A DNA stretch of 64,000 bases from an uncultured Bacteroides sp. Its GTDB lineage: Bacteria > Bacteroidota > Bacteroidia > Bacteroidales > Bacteroidaceae. A program made the translations under genes and the position numbers. The notes below the pieces were generated by a model. It made no database searches and had not been told where the DNA came from. It saw only the letters and a list, made by a program, of their open reading frames with translations. Where the stretch lies: contig NZ_CAJTSC010000005.1 in assembly GCF_910578895.1 (NCBI RefSeq), positions 32,786-96,785 on the forward strand, given 5' to 3'. Below, piece by piece: positions 1 through 8,602 of the stretch (the stretch's first letter is position 1; the number at the start of each line of letters is the position of its first letter).

Positions 1-1
1 G

Positions 2-2644
2 AACATCTGGATTGCCACCACCTCCGGCGCGCTCATGGTGGACGGCAGTTTCAAGAAACCGGAAGATGCCGTGTTCCACCATTACCAGCGCGTGCAGGAC
101 GACAGGCATAGCTTGAGCAACAACGATGTGCATTGGATGCTCTCTACCCGCAACAAGGAACTTTACCTCGCCACTTTCGGCGGGGGGCTGAACAGGCTGC
201 AGTCCGTAGATGCCGGCGGCAACGCGAGGTTCCGGTCGTACAGCGTAGAAGACGGACTGCCGTCGGACATGCTGCTTGCCGTGCGTGAAGACGGCAAGGG
301 CAATCTTTGGATGAGCACGGAGAACGGCATCAGCAAGTTTGTCCCGGAGGAGGAGAGGTTCGAGAATTACGCCGGCAAACGCATGTCGTTCCGCACGCGT
401 TTCAGCGAAGCGGCATCGGTCTATACCTCGTGGGGAGAACTCATGTACGGGACGAGCAACGGCATTTTCATCTTCAATCCGGACTCCATCCGCAAAAGCA
501 GCTATGTTCCGCCACTCGTGTTCTCCAAACTGCTGGTGGCGAACGAGGATGTGGTGCCGGGCGGGAAATCGGTGCTGCGGCAAAGCCTGGACGATACGCG
601 CGAGCTGAAGCTCTCTCACAAGGAGAATATCTTCACCATACAGTTTGCGGCGCTCGACTACACCGGACCGGCGGAAATCCAGTATGCCTATATACTGGAC
701 GGCTTTGAGAAAGCCTGGAACTACGTGGGCAAGCAGCGCACGGCAACCTACACCAACCTGCCCAAAGGCCACTATGTGTTTAAGGTCCGCTCCACCAACG
801 CCGAGGGCGTGTGGACGGAAAACACGCGTTTGCTCGACATAGAGGTGCTTCCTTCCTTCTGGGAGACTTCGTTTGCCTATTTCCTGTACGTGCTGTTCGT
901 GCTGCTGATTATCGTCACCGCCGTCCACATCCTGTTCACCATCTACAGGCTGAAGCATGAGGTGTCCGTAGAGCAGCAGATGACGAATATGAAACTGCGT
1001 TTCTTTACGGATATCTCCCATGAATTGCGCACTCCTCTGACGCTGATTTCCGGTCCGGTGGAGTATGTGTTGCAGAATGTGCAGCTACCGGCGGACGCCC
1101 GCGAGCAGTTGCAGGTCGTGGAGCGCAACACAAACCGGATGCTGCGCCTTGTCAACCAGATACTCGACTTCCGCAAGATACAGAACAGGAAGATGAAGAT
1201 GCTGGTGCAGCGCGTCGATGTGGTGGCGTTTACGCGCAAGATTATGGAGAACTTCGACTCCGTGGCAGAGGAGCACCGCATCGACTTCCTGTTCGAGACG
1301 GAAAAGACCGGGCTTTACCTGTGGGTGGACCCCGACAAGTACGAGAAGATAATTTTCAACTTGCTCTCCAACGCCTTCAAGTACACCCCGAACGGAAAGA
1401 TGATCAAGATATTCATCCACGAGGACGAGGCTACGGTTTCCGTCGGCGTGCAGGACCAGGGCATCGGCATTGCCGAGAACAACAAGAAGTCGATTTTTGT
1501 CCGCTTTGAGAACCTGGTGGACCGTAACCTGTTCAATCCCAGCACGGGCATCGGGCTGTCACTGGTGAAGGAGCTGGTGGAGATGCACAAGGCGCAGATT
1601 TCGGTAGACAGCAAGCTGGGCGAAGGAAGCTGCTTCAGGATAGACTTCGTGAAAGGCAAGGAACATTATGACGAATCGGTGGAATTTATGCAGGACGATG
1701 TGACCGTGGGGCTGGAGCACAGCCGGCAGCAGCCTGCCGCGGATGCGGAAGCGCCGGTTTCCTCGCAGCCGGGCACGGAGGACAACCCGCAGAAGAGCGG
1801 GGAGGAGGAAACCGCCAAAGGCCTGATGCTGCTGGTGGAGGACAATTCCGAGTTGCGCATATTCCTGCGCAGCATATTCTCTTCGGACTATCGTGTCGTA
1901 GAGGCCGCCGATGGTGCGGAGGGGTTGGACAAGGCGCTGAAGTTCCTGCCGGATATCATTGTCAGCGATGTGATGATGCCGGTGAAGGACGGCATCGCCA
2001 TGACCCGCGAACTGCGTGCGGATATGACTACCAGCCACATCCCTGTCGTGCTGCTTACGGCAAAATCGTCCATCGAAAGCAAGCTGGAGGGGCTGGAATA
2101 CGGTGCCGACGACTACATAACCAAGCCTTTCAGCGCCACTTATCTGAAAGCGCGTGTAAAGAACCTGCTTGCCCAGCGGCAGAAGTTGCAGGCTCTGTAT
2201 CGCCAGGACCTGATGCCTACAGGAGCGGACATGCCCGTTGCCGGCGGACAGCAGGGCGAGGACGCCGGGGACGGTGCCGAAGCGGACCAATCTCCTGCGA
2301 TGTCTCCCAACGACCGCAAGTTCATGGACAAGCTTGTGGAACTGATGGAGAAGAATATGGACAACGGCGACCTGGTGGTAGATGATTTTGTGCGCGAACT
2401 TGCCGTCAGCCGTTCCGTTTTCTTCAAGAAGCTGAAGACCCTGACCGGTCTGGCGCCTATCGAATTTATAAAGGAGATGCGCATCAATCGCGCTGTCCAG
2501 CTGATAGGTACCGGAGAATACTCGATGACGCAGATTGCCTACATGGTGGGTATCAACGACCCGCGCTATTTCAGCAAATGCTTCAAGCAGAAGATGGGGA
2601 TGACGCCGACGGAGTATCGGGACAAGGAGATGAAAAAACAGTAG
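2..2644 (+). CDS. Hybrid two-component system sensor/regulator (HTCS), 5' end outside window
   Basis: One-protein sensor and transcription factor that normally controls a neighbouring polysaccharide utilisation locus. The reading frame is open from base 2, so the protein starts upstream; the first in-window Met is at 35. Counting from that Met: beta-propeller repeats to about residue 160, a Y_Y_Y domain (about 200-275), one membrane segment (about 283-307), HisKA with the H-box histidine at about 329, HATPase with its N-box at about 442, a receiver domain with phospho-acceptor Asp at about 645, and a C-terminal AraC-type helix-turn-helix. Family knowledge: the periplasmic half binds a glycan fragment and the cytoplasmic half activates susC/susD promoters. 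The convergent susCD pair and the pectin genes beyond are the likely targets (inference). Confidence 0.95.
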   Translation, partial: NIWIATTSGALMVDGSFKKPEDAVFHHYQRVQDDRHSLSNNDVHWMLSTRNKELYLATFGGGLNRLQSVDAGGNARFRSYSVEDGLPSDMLLAVREDGKGNLWMSTENGISKFVPEEERFENYAGKRMSFRTRFSEAASVYTSWGELMYGTSNGIFIFNPDSIRKSSYVPPLVFSKLLVANEDVVPGGKSVLRQSLDDTRELKLSHKENIFTIQFAALDYTGPAEIQYAYILDGFEKAWNYVGKQRTATYTNLPKGHYVFKVRSTNAEGVWTENTRLLDIEVLPSFWETSFAYFLYVLFVLLIIVTAVHILFTIYRLKHEVSVEQQMTNMKLRFFTDISHELRTPLTLISGPVEYVLQNVQLPADAREQLQVVERNTNRMLRLVNQILDFRKIQNRKMKMLVQRVDVVAFTRKIMENFDSVAEEHRIDFLFETEKTGLYLWVDPDKYEKIIFNLLSNAFKYTPNGKMIKIFIHEDEATVSVGVQDQGIGIAENNKKSIFVRFENLVDRNLFNPSTGIGLSLVKELVEMHKAQISVDSKLGEGSCFRIDFVKGKEHYDESVEFMQDDVTVGLEHSRQQPAADAEAPVSSQPGTEDNPQKSGEEETAKGLMLLVEDNSELRIFLRSIFSSDYRVVEAADGAEGLDKALKFLPDIIVSDVMMPVKDGIAMTRELRADMTTSHIPVVLLTAKSSIESKLEGLEYGADDYITKPFSATYLKARVKNLLAQRQKLQALYRQDLMPTGADMPVAGGQQGEDAGDGAEADQSPAMSPNDRKFMDKLVELMEKNMDNGDLVVDDFVRELAVSRSVFFKKLKTLTGLAPIEFIKEMRINRAVQLIGTGEYSMTQIAYMVGINDPRYFSKCFKQKMGMTPTEYRDKEMKKQ

Positions 2645-2682
2645 TGGAAGGGGAGAGAAAGAACGGATGATTGATAAATGAC

Positions 2683-2721
2683 AGGAGGATGAGTCTGTGT
2701 GAAGACTCATCCTCCTTTTTG
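2683..2721 (+). terminator. Rho-independent terminator of the HTCS gene
   Basis: A 13-bp perfect stem (2683-2695 with 2704-2716) encloses an 8-nt loop and is followed by a run of T on the plus strand, 38 bases after the HTCS stop codon. There is no T run on the minus-strand side, so it does not look bidirectional. Confidence 0.85.
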
Positions 2722-2791
2722 TAAAGAATGTCTATTTTAAAATCTCACGATTTTCATAGAAGCTTTGTTTTATTAATAACCTGCGGAGGTT

Positions 2792-4570
2792 TTAGTATCC
2801 GGGGTTTTGGTCTTCCATGCTCAACTGGTCGTTGGCATCGATTGCCGCCTGCGGAATGGGCCATAACAGTTTTTCACCGATGGCTGTTGCGGCACTTCCT
2901 TTCAGACGGATGTTATACAAGTTGTTGTACTCCACAAGTTTGCCCATGCGGCGGAGGTCCATGCGGCGGTAGCCGTTGCCGAACATTTCACAAGCCGATT
3001 CTTTCAAGATTACATCCAGGTCGATGCTTGCGGCATCTGCCAGGCCGGCACGTTTGCGTACGGAGTTCAGGCGTTCGAGCGCTTTGGGGCTGTTCATCTT
3101 GTAATATGCCTCCGCTGCCACAAAGAAGAGTTCGGGCAGGGTGATGATGTGCAAGTCGCGGAAGCTTCTTCCTGCTTCGTACACGCCTCTTTGGCTGTCG
3201 TCGAATTTGCGGCAAGGATGGCAAGACCAGCTCATCTTGGTGCAGTCGTCGCTGTCGTAGTCATATTTTGCAATCACGCCGTCGGGAAATTCCGCCAGGT
3301 CCTCCTCATAGATGGACATCGGTTCCATCTTGGCGGTCAGCTCGCTTTGCGGAATGACGAATGTGTTCTTGCGGTTTTCCGGGTCTTCGGCACGCCATGC
3401 CGCTACCGATGCCGCGTCACATTCCCAATAAGCCGGATAGTATACGCCTACCATTTTGCCTTGTGCGGTCTGTCCGTTTTTGTAGAAGGCGAAGTAGTCG
3501 CCAAGGGGGTTGCCGTTTTCCTTGAAGCCGCCTTCGATGGTCCACGCCTTCTTTACGAGCAGGGTTTTCATGAAAGTGGCATCGTAACGTTTGTCGCCCG
3601 GTTCGAAATAGCGCAACATGTGCATGTTGGGGATGCAGTTGGAAGAGCCGTTCTTCATGCCTTCCTCGGCACCGCCGTAATAGTTGGAGAACATGCTTTG
3701 CCAGCGGTTGCCGTCGTTGCTGTCGTGCTGGTTTGCTTCGTCGTATTCAAGGTCGAAGATGAATTCGGCATCATCGTCTCCCGAGCGGTCGGCTGCCCAG
3801 AGGTCGGCAAATTCGGTAGTCAGCTCACGTCCGTTGATTACCTGGTCGGCATACTTGGCGGCTTCTGCAAAATAGGCGTCTTTCTTCAAATCCCATGCTG
3901 CGGACAGGTAGGTTTTGGCAAGCAGCGCTTTGGCTGCTTCGATGCTTGCCTCGCCGCCGCCCTGCGTGGCGGAGCTTGCCACCAGCTTGTTGTTGGCGAT
4001 GATGTCGGTCAGCTCGCTGATGATATGCTCGTATACGGCTTCTGCCGTGGCGCGCGGGTAGCCTTTGATGGCGGAAGCCGCATAATCTGTCACCAAAGGA
4101 ACGCCTCCGAAGTTGTTTACCAACAGATAATAGTAGAGAGACTCTACAAACCGTCCTTCATCAATTGCCTTTTGCTTTGCATCATCGCCGACTGCTGCCA
4201 TGCCGGCATAGTACTGGATGGCAAGGCATGAGCGGATGCCGTCGTAGCAGTAGGTGTAGAAGTCTTTTACCGTACCGTTCTCGGGGGTGAAGGTGGACCA
4301 GCGGTGCAGCGCGTGGCTCAGCTCGTTGCGGCCGTCCTGGTAGATGTCCGTACCGGTGTGGAAGAACTGGTTCACATCGCTGTTGTTATAGATGTTCTTC
4401 AACTGTGCATACGCATCGTAGACCAGTGATTGAAATCCGGCAGGGGTGCTGAAATAGTCGATGTCGGTCACAGAACTTTTGTTGTCCGGAGTGAGGAAGT
4501 CGCCGCATCCTGCCAATGTCATGGAACCTGCCATGCACATCGTGTATAATAGTTTCTTATATAGTTTCAT
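2792..4570 (-). CDS. SusD/RagB-like outer-membrane glycan-binding lipoprotein
   Basis: Surface lipoprotein that caps its SusC partner and helps capture oligosaccharides for import. The 592-residue protein has a type II signal with lipobox L-A-G-C (Cys22) followed directly by GDFL, the usual start of mature SusD-like proteins. The length and the C-terminal region (Glu/Leu-rich helices, then a stretch ending in NPGY) fit the RagB/SusD family. It begins 21 bases after the SusC-like gene and is surely co-transcribed with it. Substrate is not visible in the sequence; nearby pectin enzymes suggest a pectin or side-chain fragment (inference). Confidence 0.93.
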   Translation of the reverse strand: MKLYKKLLYTMCMAGSMTLAGCGDFLTPDNKSSVTDIDYFSTPAGFQSLVYDAYAQLKNIYNNSDVNQFFHTGTDIYQDGRNELSHALHRWSTFTPENGTVKDFYTYCYDGIRSCLAIQYYAGMAAVGDDAKQKAIDEGRFVESLYYYLLVNNFGGVPLVTDYAASAIKGYPRATAEAVYEHIISELTDIIANNKLVASSATQGGGEASIEAAKALLAKTYLSAAWDLKKDAYFAEAAKYADQVINGRELTTEFADLWAADRSGDDDAEFIFDLEYDEANQHDSNDGNRWQSMFSNYYGGAEEGMKNGSSNCIPNMHMLRYFEPGDKRYDATFMKTLLVKKAWTIEGGFKENGNPLGDYFAFYKNGQTAQGKMVGVYYPAYWECDAASVAAWRAEDPENRKNTFVIPQSELTAKMEPMSIYEEDLAEFPDGVIAKYDYDSDDCTKMSWSCHPCRKFDDSQRGVYEAGRSFRDLHIITLPELFFVAAEAYYKMNSPKALERLNSVRKRAGLADAASIDLDVILKESACEMFGNGYRRMDLRRMGKLVEYNNLYNIRLKGSAATAIGEKLLWPIPQAAIDANDQLSMEDQNPGY

Positions 4571-4591
4571 ACGTTTGGTTATTAAGACTGA

Positions 4592-7500
4592 TTAGAATTT
4601 AATGTTGGCACCGATTTGGTAAGTCACGGAAGCAGGACCGCCGTCGGTCAGGTTGGCGCTTGCCCATTCCGGGTCGAAGCCTTTGTAGCCGGTGAAGCAG
4701 AACGGATTGAGCACATTGACGTAGAGGCGCAGATGCTTCACGGCTATCTTGCTCATCCAGCTCTTCGGGAATGTGTAGCCCAATGTGATGTTCTTCACTT
4801 TCACGAAAGAGGTTTTGTGATATCTCACGCCGGAACTGCTCTTGCTGAAGTAGCCGCCGCCTGTCTTCTCGTAGTTGTTGGGATAGGGGTAGGCGCCCAG
4901 GTGTGCGTTCTCCAGGTAAGTGACATCGCCCGTCTCCTTGTCCAGCACAGGTGTGCCTGCCGGGATGTAGTAGTCGAAGCTTACCTTTTGGCGGCCGCGG
5001 TCGCTGATGTCCATGTATTGTTCGTGGAAGTAGCTGCGCGACCATTGTCCCTGCTTGGTATAGAGCATGAAGGAGAAGTCGAATCCTTTGTATGTCATGG
5101 ACGAGCTCAGGCTTCCGGTCCATTTCGGGTCGGTGCAGCCGTAAATCTGCTTGTCGTCATCGTCTATCTTGCCGTCGTTGTTCCAGTCGTTGATAGCCAT
5201 CTGGCCTTCATACCATTTCAACTTGTTCGGGCTCTTGGGACCGTACTTGTCGTAAACCTCCTGCAAGGTGTAGTGTATGTCGCCGTCCTTTGTGTGCATC
5301 GTGACTCCGTCTGCCGTGATGATGCCTGCGTAAGTATAGTCGCGCAATACGTTCAGACGCTCGCCGATAAACCAGTTGTTGCTAACGTCGTCGCCGTTGG
5401 GCAGTTCCTTGATTTTGCTCCAGTTGCGGGCGAAAGCCACATTCACATCCCATGTGAAGTTCTTGTTGCGGATTACGCCGAAGTTCAATCCCAGTTCGAC
5501 ACCGGTGTTCTGCACGGAACCGATGTTGGTGGTGATGTTCTTCTCGCCGGTTTCCAAAGGCACGGTGGCCTTCATGATCTGACCGTCTGCCAGGCGGCGG
5601 TAAGCGTCTGCCGTCACGTTGATGCGGTTCTGCAGCACGGCGAAATCAACGCCGAAGTTGAACTCTTTGATTTTTTCCCACATCAGGTTGCGGTCTATCA
5701 GTCCGTTGCCGTAGTATCCCTGGTATTCGTGGCCGCCCATTACGATGTAAGTGGGACCGGCTGCGGAAGACATGGTGACGTAGTCGTTCACGTTGTTGTT
5801 GCCCGTGATACCGTAAGACAAGCGCAGTTTCAGGTTATCCAGCCAGTCCACGTCTTTCAGGAACTCTTCCTCGGAAGCACGCCATGCCACGGCGGCAGAC
5901 GGGAACCAACCCCAACGGTTGCCCTCGGCGAAGCGTGAGGAGCCGTCGGCGCGTACGGTTACGGTTGCCATGTAACGCTCCTTGTAGGCGTAGTTCAAAC
6001 GGGCTGCCACGGAAACCATGGAAGACTCCGTATACGTAGACCCCGTGCCCCAGTTCTTGCTGCCTTTTCCCATGGCGTTGAAGGAGAGTTTGTCGTCCGA
6101 GATACCCTCTACGCTTTGCGTATAGGTCTCCTTGTCCGTCTTGTACATGGAGAACAATCCCATTGCGCCTATCCTGTGGTCGCCCCATGTCTTGGTGTAG
6201 TCCACCTGGTTGTCCCAGGTCCAGTCCAGGCGGTCTGTGTTCGTTACGGAAGCCTTGTTGCTCTTCTTGTTCTGATAATAAGCGGTTCCCAAAGGATACT
6301 TGTCCGACACGCCTGTGCCCATGAAGATGCCTTGACGTCCGTGGTAGAAGTTGGGAGAGAATGTAGTTGTGAATTTCAGTCCTTCCATGATGTTGAAACG
6401 CAGGTAGGCGTTACCGAAAACATGGAACTTGCGGGTCTGGTTCTCGTAGGCGTCAATCTCGAAGTCCACCAGCGGGTTGGGGGTGGATGTCAACGACATG
6501 TTGCCCACCTTTGCCGGCAGCGGCAGCAGGTTGCCGTCCTCGTCCCAGGGAGAAACCACCGGGGCAAACCAGAATGCGTTGTTGTAGGGAGAATAAGCAT
6601 TGGAAGAGTCTGTAAACCAATCGTTCTGTACATCGTATACCAGGTTGACGGACATTCCGGCTTCCACCACTTTGGAGAGTTTGCTGTCGAATGCGCCTTT
6701 GATGTTGAAGCGGTTGTAGTCGTTCTTCCTGAATACGTTTTCCTCGCCTTGATAGCCTACGCCCAGGCGGTAGTTGGTCGTTTCGCTGGCACCGCTGGCG
6801 CTGATGAAGTGGTTCTGTTGCGAACCGGTCTGCAACACCTGGTCTGCCCAGTCGTAACCTTTGTCATTCATCCAGCTGTCGTACAGCGGAGAGCCTTTCC
6901 AGTCCGTTCCATTCTGGAACACCGATTGCAGGTCGGAATCTTTGATGATGTATTTGATACGTCCTGTGTCATCCGGGCCGTCTGAGGTCGTGTATTTGGC
7001 GAAACGGTAGTTCATCCACTCCGTGGCACCCATGAAGTCCGGCATGCGTGCCACTTTGCGGATGCCGTAATAACCGTCGTACGTGATTTCTACCGGTTGC
7101 GCCTTGTTCTGTCCGGCACCTGCGCCCTTGGTGGTAATCAGGATGACACCTTCGGAAGCGCGTGAACCGTAGATGGCTGTAGAAGAGGCATCTTTCAACA
7201 CATCGATGCGCTGGATATCTTCCGAGTTCAGGAAGTCGATGGACGAAACCACCATGCCGTCTACCACATAAAGAGGACCGGCGGAGTTGTTGATGGAGGA
7301 TTGGCCGCGGATCTGCATGTTGAATTTTCCGTTGGCACGGCTGTTTGCCTGCGTGATGTTCACACCGGGAACGGAACCCTGCAAGGCGTCTTCTACGCGA
7401 AGTGCGCCGCGTGCGGCGAGTTTTTCGGAAGATACGGACGCCAAAGAACCCGTGACATCGTTCTTCTTCATGGTTCCGTAACCTACTACCACCACTTCGT

Positions 7501-7816
7501 CCAACGCCTGCGCGTCTTCTTTCAGCGTTACTTTGATTCTGTTCTGATTGCCCACTGCAACGGTTTGCGGGATGTAACCGATAAAGGATACCTGGATTTT
7601 TGCGTTGGGCTGTACGCTAAGTTTGAAATTACCGTCAATGTCGGTAATGACACCGTTCGTAGTACCTACTTCCAATACGTTTGCACCGATGACCGGTTCG
7701 CCCGTACCGTCGATTACGGTACCCGAAATGGGGTGTCCCTGTGCAAAAGCGACTAAACACAACATACTCAATGTCAGAGTAGCCAATGCCCTTTTGGCAA
7801 GTCTTTTTAAGTTCAT
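4592..7816 (-). CDS. SusC/RagA-like TonB-dependent oligosaccharide transporter
   Basis: Outer-membrane barrel importing glycan fragments with TonB energy. Within 1074 residues: signal peptide (about 1-25), a carboxypeptidase-regulatory-like domain (about 30-110, with the motif ITDIDGNF), the typical segment DEVVVVGYGT leading into the plug (about 115-240), then a long beta-barrel ending in an aromatic residue (IKF), as barrel assembly requires. First gene of a two-gene unit with the SusD-like gene at 2792. A minus-strand Bacteroides -7 box lies at 7890-7897, giving a leader of roughly 65 bases. Both family and role are well supported; substrate is inferred only. Confidence 0.95.
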   Translation of the reverse strand: MNLKRLAKRALATLTLSMLCLVAFAQGHPISGTVIDGTGEPVIGANVLEVGTTNGVITDIDGNFKLSVQPNAKIQVSFIGYIPQTVAVGNQNRIKVTLKEDAQALDEVVVVGYGTMKKNDVTGSLASVSSEKLAARGALRVEDALQGSVPGVNITQANSRANGKFNMQIRGQSSINNSAGPLYVVDGMVVSSIDFLNSEDIQRIDVLKDASSTAIYGSRASEGVILITTKGAGAGQNKAQPVEITYDGYYGIRKVARMPDFMGATEWMNYRFAKYTTSDGPDDTGRIKYIIKDSDLQSVFQNGTDWKGSPLYDSWMNDKGYDWADQVLQTGSQQNHFISASGASETTNYRLGVGYQGEENVFRKNDYNRFNIKGAFDSKLSKVVEAGMSVNLVYDVQNDWFTDSSNAYSPYNNAFWFAPVVSPWDEDGNLLPLPAKVGNMSLTSTPNPLVDFEIDAYENQTRKFHVFGNAYLRFNIMEGLKFTTTFSPNFYHGRQGIFMGTGVSDKYPLGTAYYQNKKSNKASVTNTDRLDWTWDNQVDYTKTWGDHRIGAMGLFSMYKTDKETYTQSVEGISDDKLSFNAMGKGSKNWGTGSTYTESSMVSVAARLNYAYKERYMATVTVRADGSSRFAEGNRWGWFPSAAVAWRASEEEFLKDVDWLDNLKLRLSYGITGNNNVNDYVTMSSAAGPTYIVMGGHEYQGYYGNGLIDRNLMWEKIKEFNFGVDFAVLQNRINVTADAYRRLADGQIMKATVPLETGEKNITTNIGSVQNTGVELGLNFGVIRNKNFTWDVNVAFARNWSKIKELPNGDDVSNNWFIGERLNVLRDYTYAGIITADGVTMHTKDGDIHYTLQEVYDKYGPKSPNKLKWYEGQMAINDWNNDGKIDDDDKQIYGCTDPKWTGSLSSSMTYKGFDFSFMLYTKQGQWSRSYFHEQYMDISDRGRQKVSFDYYIPAGTPVLDKETGDVTYLENAHLGAYPYPNNYEKTGGGYFSKSSSGVRYHKTSFVKVKNITLGYTFPKSWMSKIAVKHLRLYVNVLNPFCFTGYKGFDPEWASANLTDGGPASVTYQIGANIKF

Positions 7817-7889
7817 AAGCTTGTTTTTTATAGTTATTAATATAAAAGGTTAACATCTGTTGTCGGATGTTCCTTCTTGTTTTCGAATG

Positions 7890-7897
7890 CAAAATTA
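7890..7897 (-). promoter_or_regulatory. Putative -7 box of first susCD operon
   Basis: Minus-strand TAATTTTG matches the Bacteroides -7 consensus TAnnTTTG, about 75 bases upstream of the susC start. No clear TTTG at -33 was seen, as is common for regulator-dependent promoters. Confidence 0.55.
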
Positions 7898-8056
7898 TGT
7901 CATATTGTATTGAAGGATTGGTATTTTTTGGTATTCTTTGTGGAAAAATTAGTCTTTACTCTGTGAAAAGTTGTATGCACAAATCTCTTTCTCCCCTCAT
8001 ATTTCTCTGTTTATCGGTGTCTTTGAGTGAAGGAAAGGGGGAAAAGACGCCTGTTG

Positions 8057-8271
8057 TGACAGGCATTAGTGTCTATCGTGACAGGTACTTGTGTTTATCG
8101 CGGCAGACACTTGTGTTTATCACGACAGACACTTGTGTTTATCACGACAAGCATTAGTGTTTATCGCGGCAGGCATTAGTGTTTATCACGACAGACATTG
8201 ATATCCCTCGCCACAGGTGTCGATATCCGGGAAACGGGATGCCCGCGCGTGGCGTTTCCGGTGTTTTGTCC
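8057..8271 (-). repeat. Truncated, inverted copy (C) of the 22-bp-unit dispersed element
   Basis: Seven consecutive 22-base units occupy 8057-8210, each of the form CGACAGRCAYTWGTGTYTATCR or close to it. They are followed by about 60 bases (8211-8271) that are the reverse complement of the last part of the head sequence in the copies at 19604 and 62642. The tail of the element is missing here. Period, order and similarity were read directly from the sequence. Confidence 0.85.
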
Positions 8272-8482
8272 TGCCGGCACGGTTTTTTCATTTAAGCACT
8301 GCACTTGCTTTTTGGACGCAGATTTGACGGGTTATTTATTTGGCGGATAAAGCTATATATAATTCTGATGCGTAAAAGGGCTTTCGTGAAACATGAAATT
8401 ACCTATAAACCGGGTTGTGGTTTGTATGTTTCTTGCGGAGAGCTGCATATAAATGAATGTGTCGGAATGCCTGAAATATAGA

Positions 8483-8520
8483 AATCACCCCTGCCACAGA
8501 TATCTGTGACAGGGGTGATT
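8483..8520 (-). terminator. Terminator-like palindrome after the DUF5123-type gene
   Basis: A 38-base palindrome with a single internal mismatch lies 83 bases past the stop codon of the gene ending at 8603. It is long and GC-rich enough to end the second susCD operon. The T run next to it is weak, so it could instead protect the mRNA 3' end. Confidence 0.55.
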
Positions 8521-8602
8521 GGGTTAATAAGAGAGTTTTGACAACCTCTTTTGCTTTTGCTTTAAGTGGGGATATTCACTGAATATCCCGGGTGAAGGTC
8601 TG

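Larger units (their letters stand above)
7817..8602. other. Intergenic region between susC (4592) and the DUF5123-type gene
   Basis: Holds the susC promoter (7890-7897), a truncated copy of the 22-bp-unit repeat element (8057-8271), a degenerate copy of the short GCGGATTTGGCGGAT repeat (about 8287-8352), and a terminator hairpin (8483-8520). No convincing gene: the plus-strand frame at 7867-8157 simply reads through the promoter and the repeats. Confidence 0.7.

Noticed and set aside
7867..8157. 96-codon open frame
   Set aside because: Begins inside the susC promoter region and is mostly repeat units; no coding features.
8057..8210. CRISPR array
   Set aside because: 22-base units are directly adjacent with no unique spacers, and no cas genes are present.
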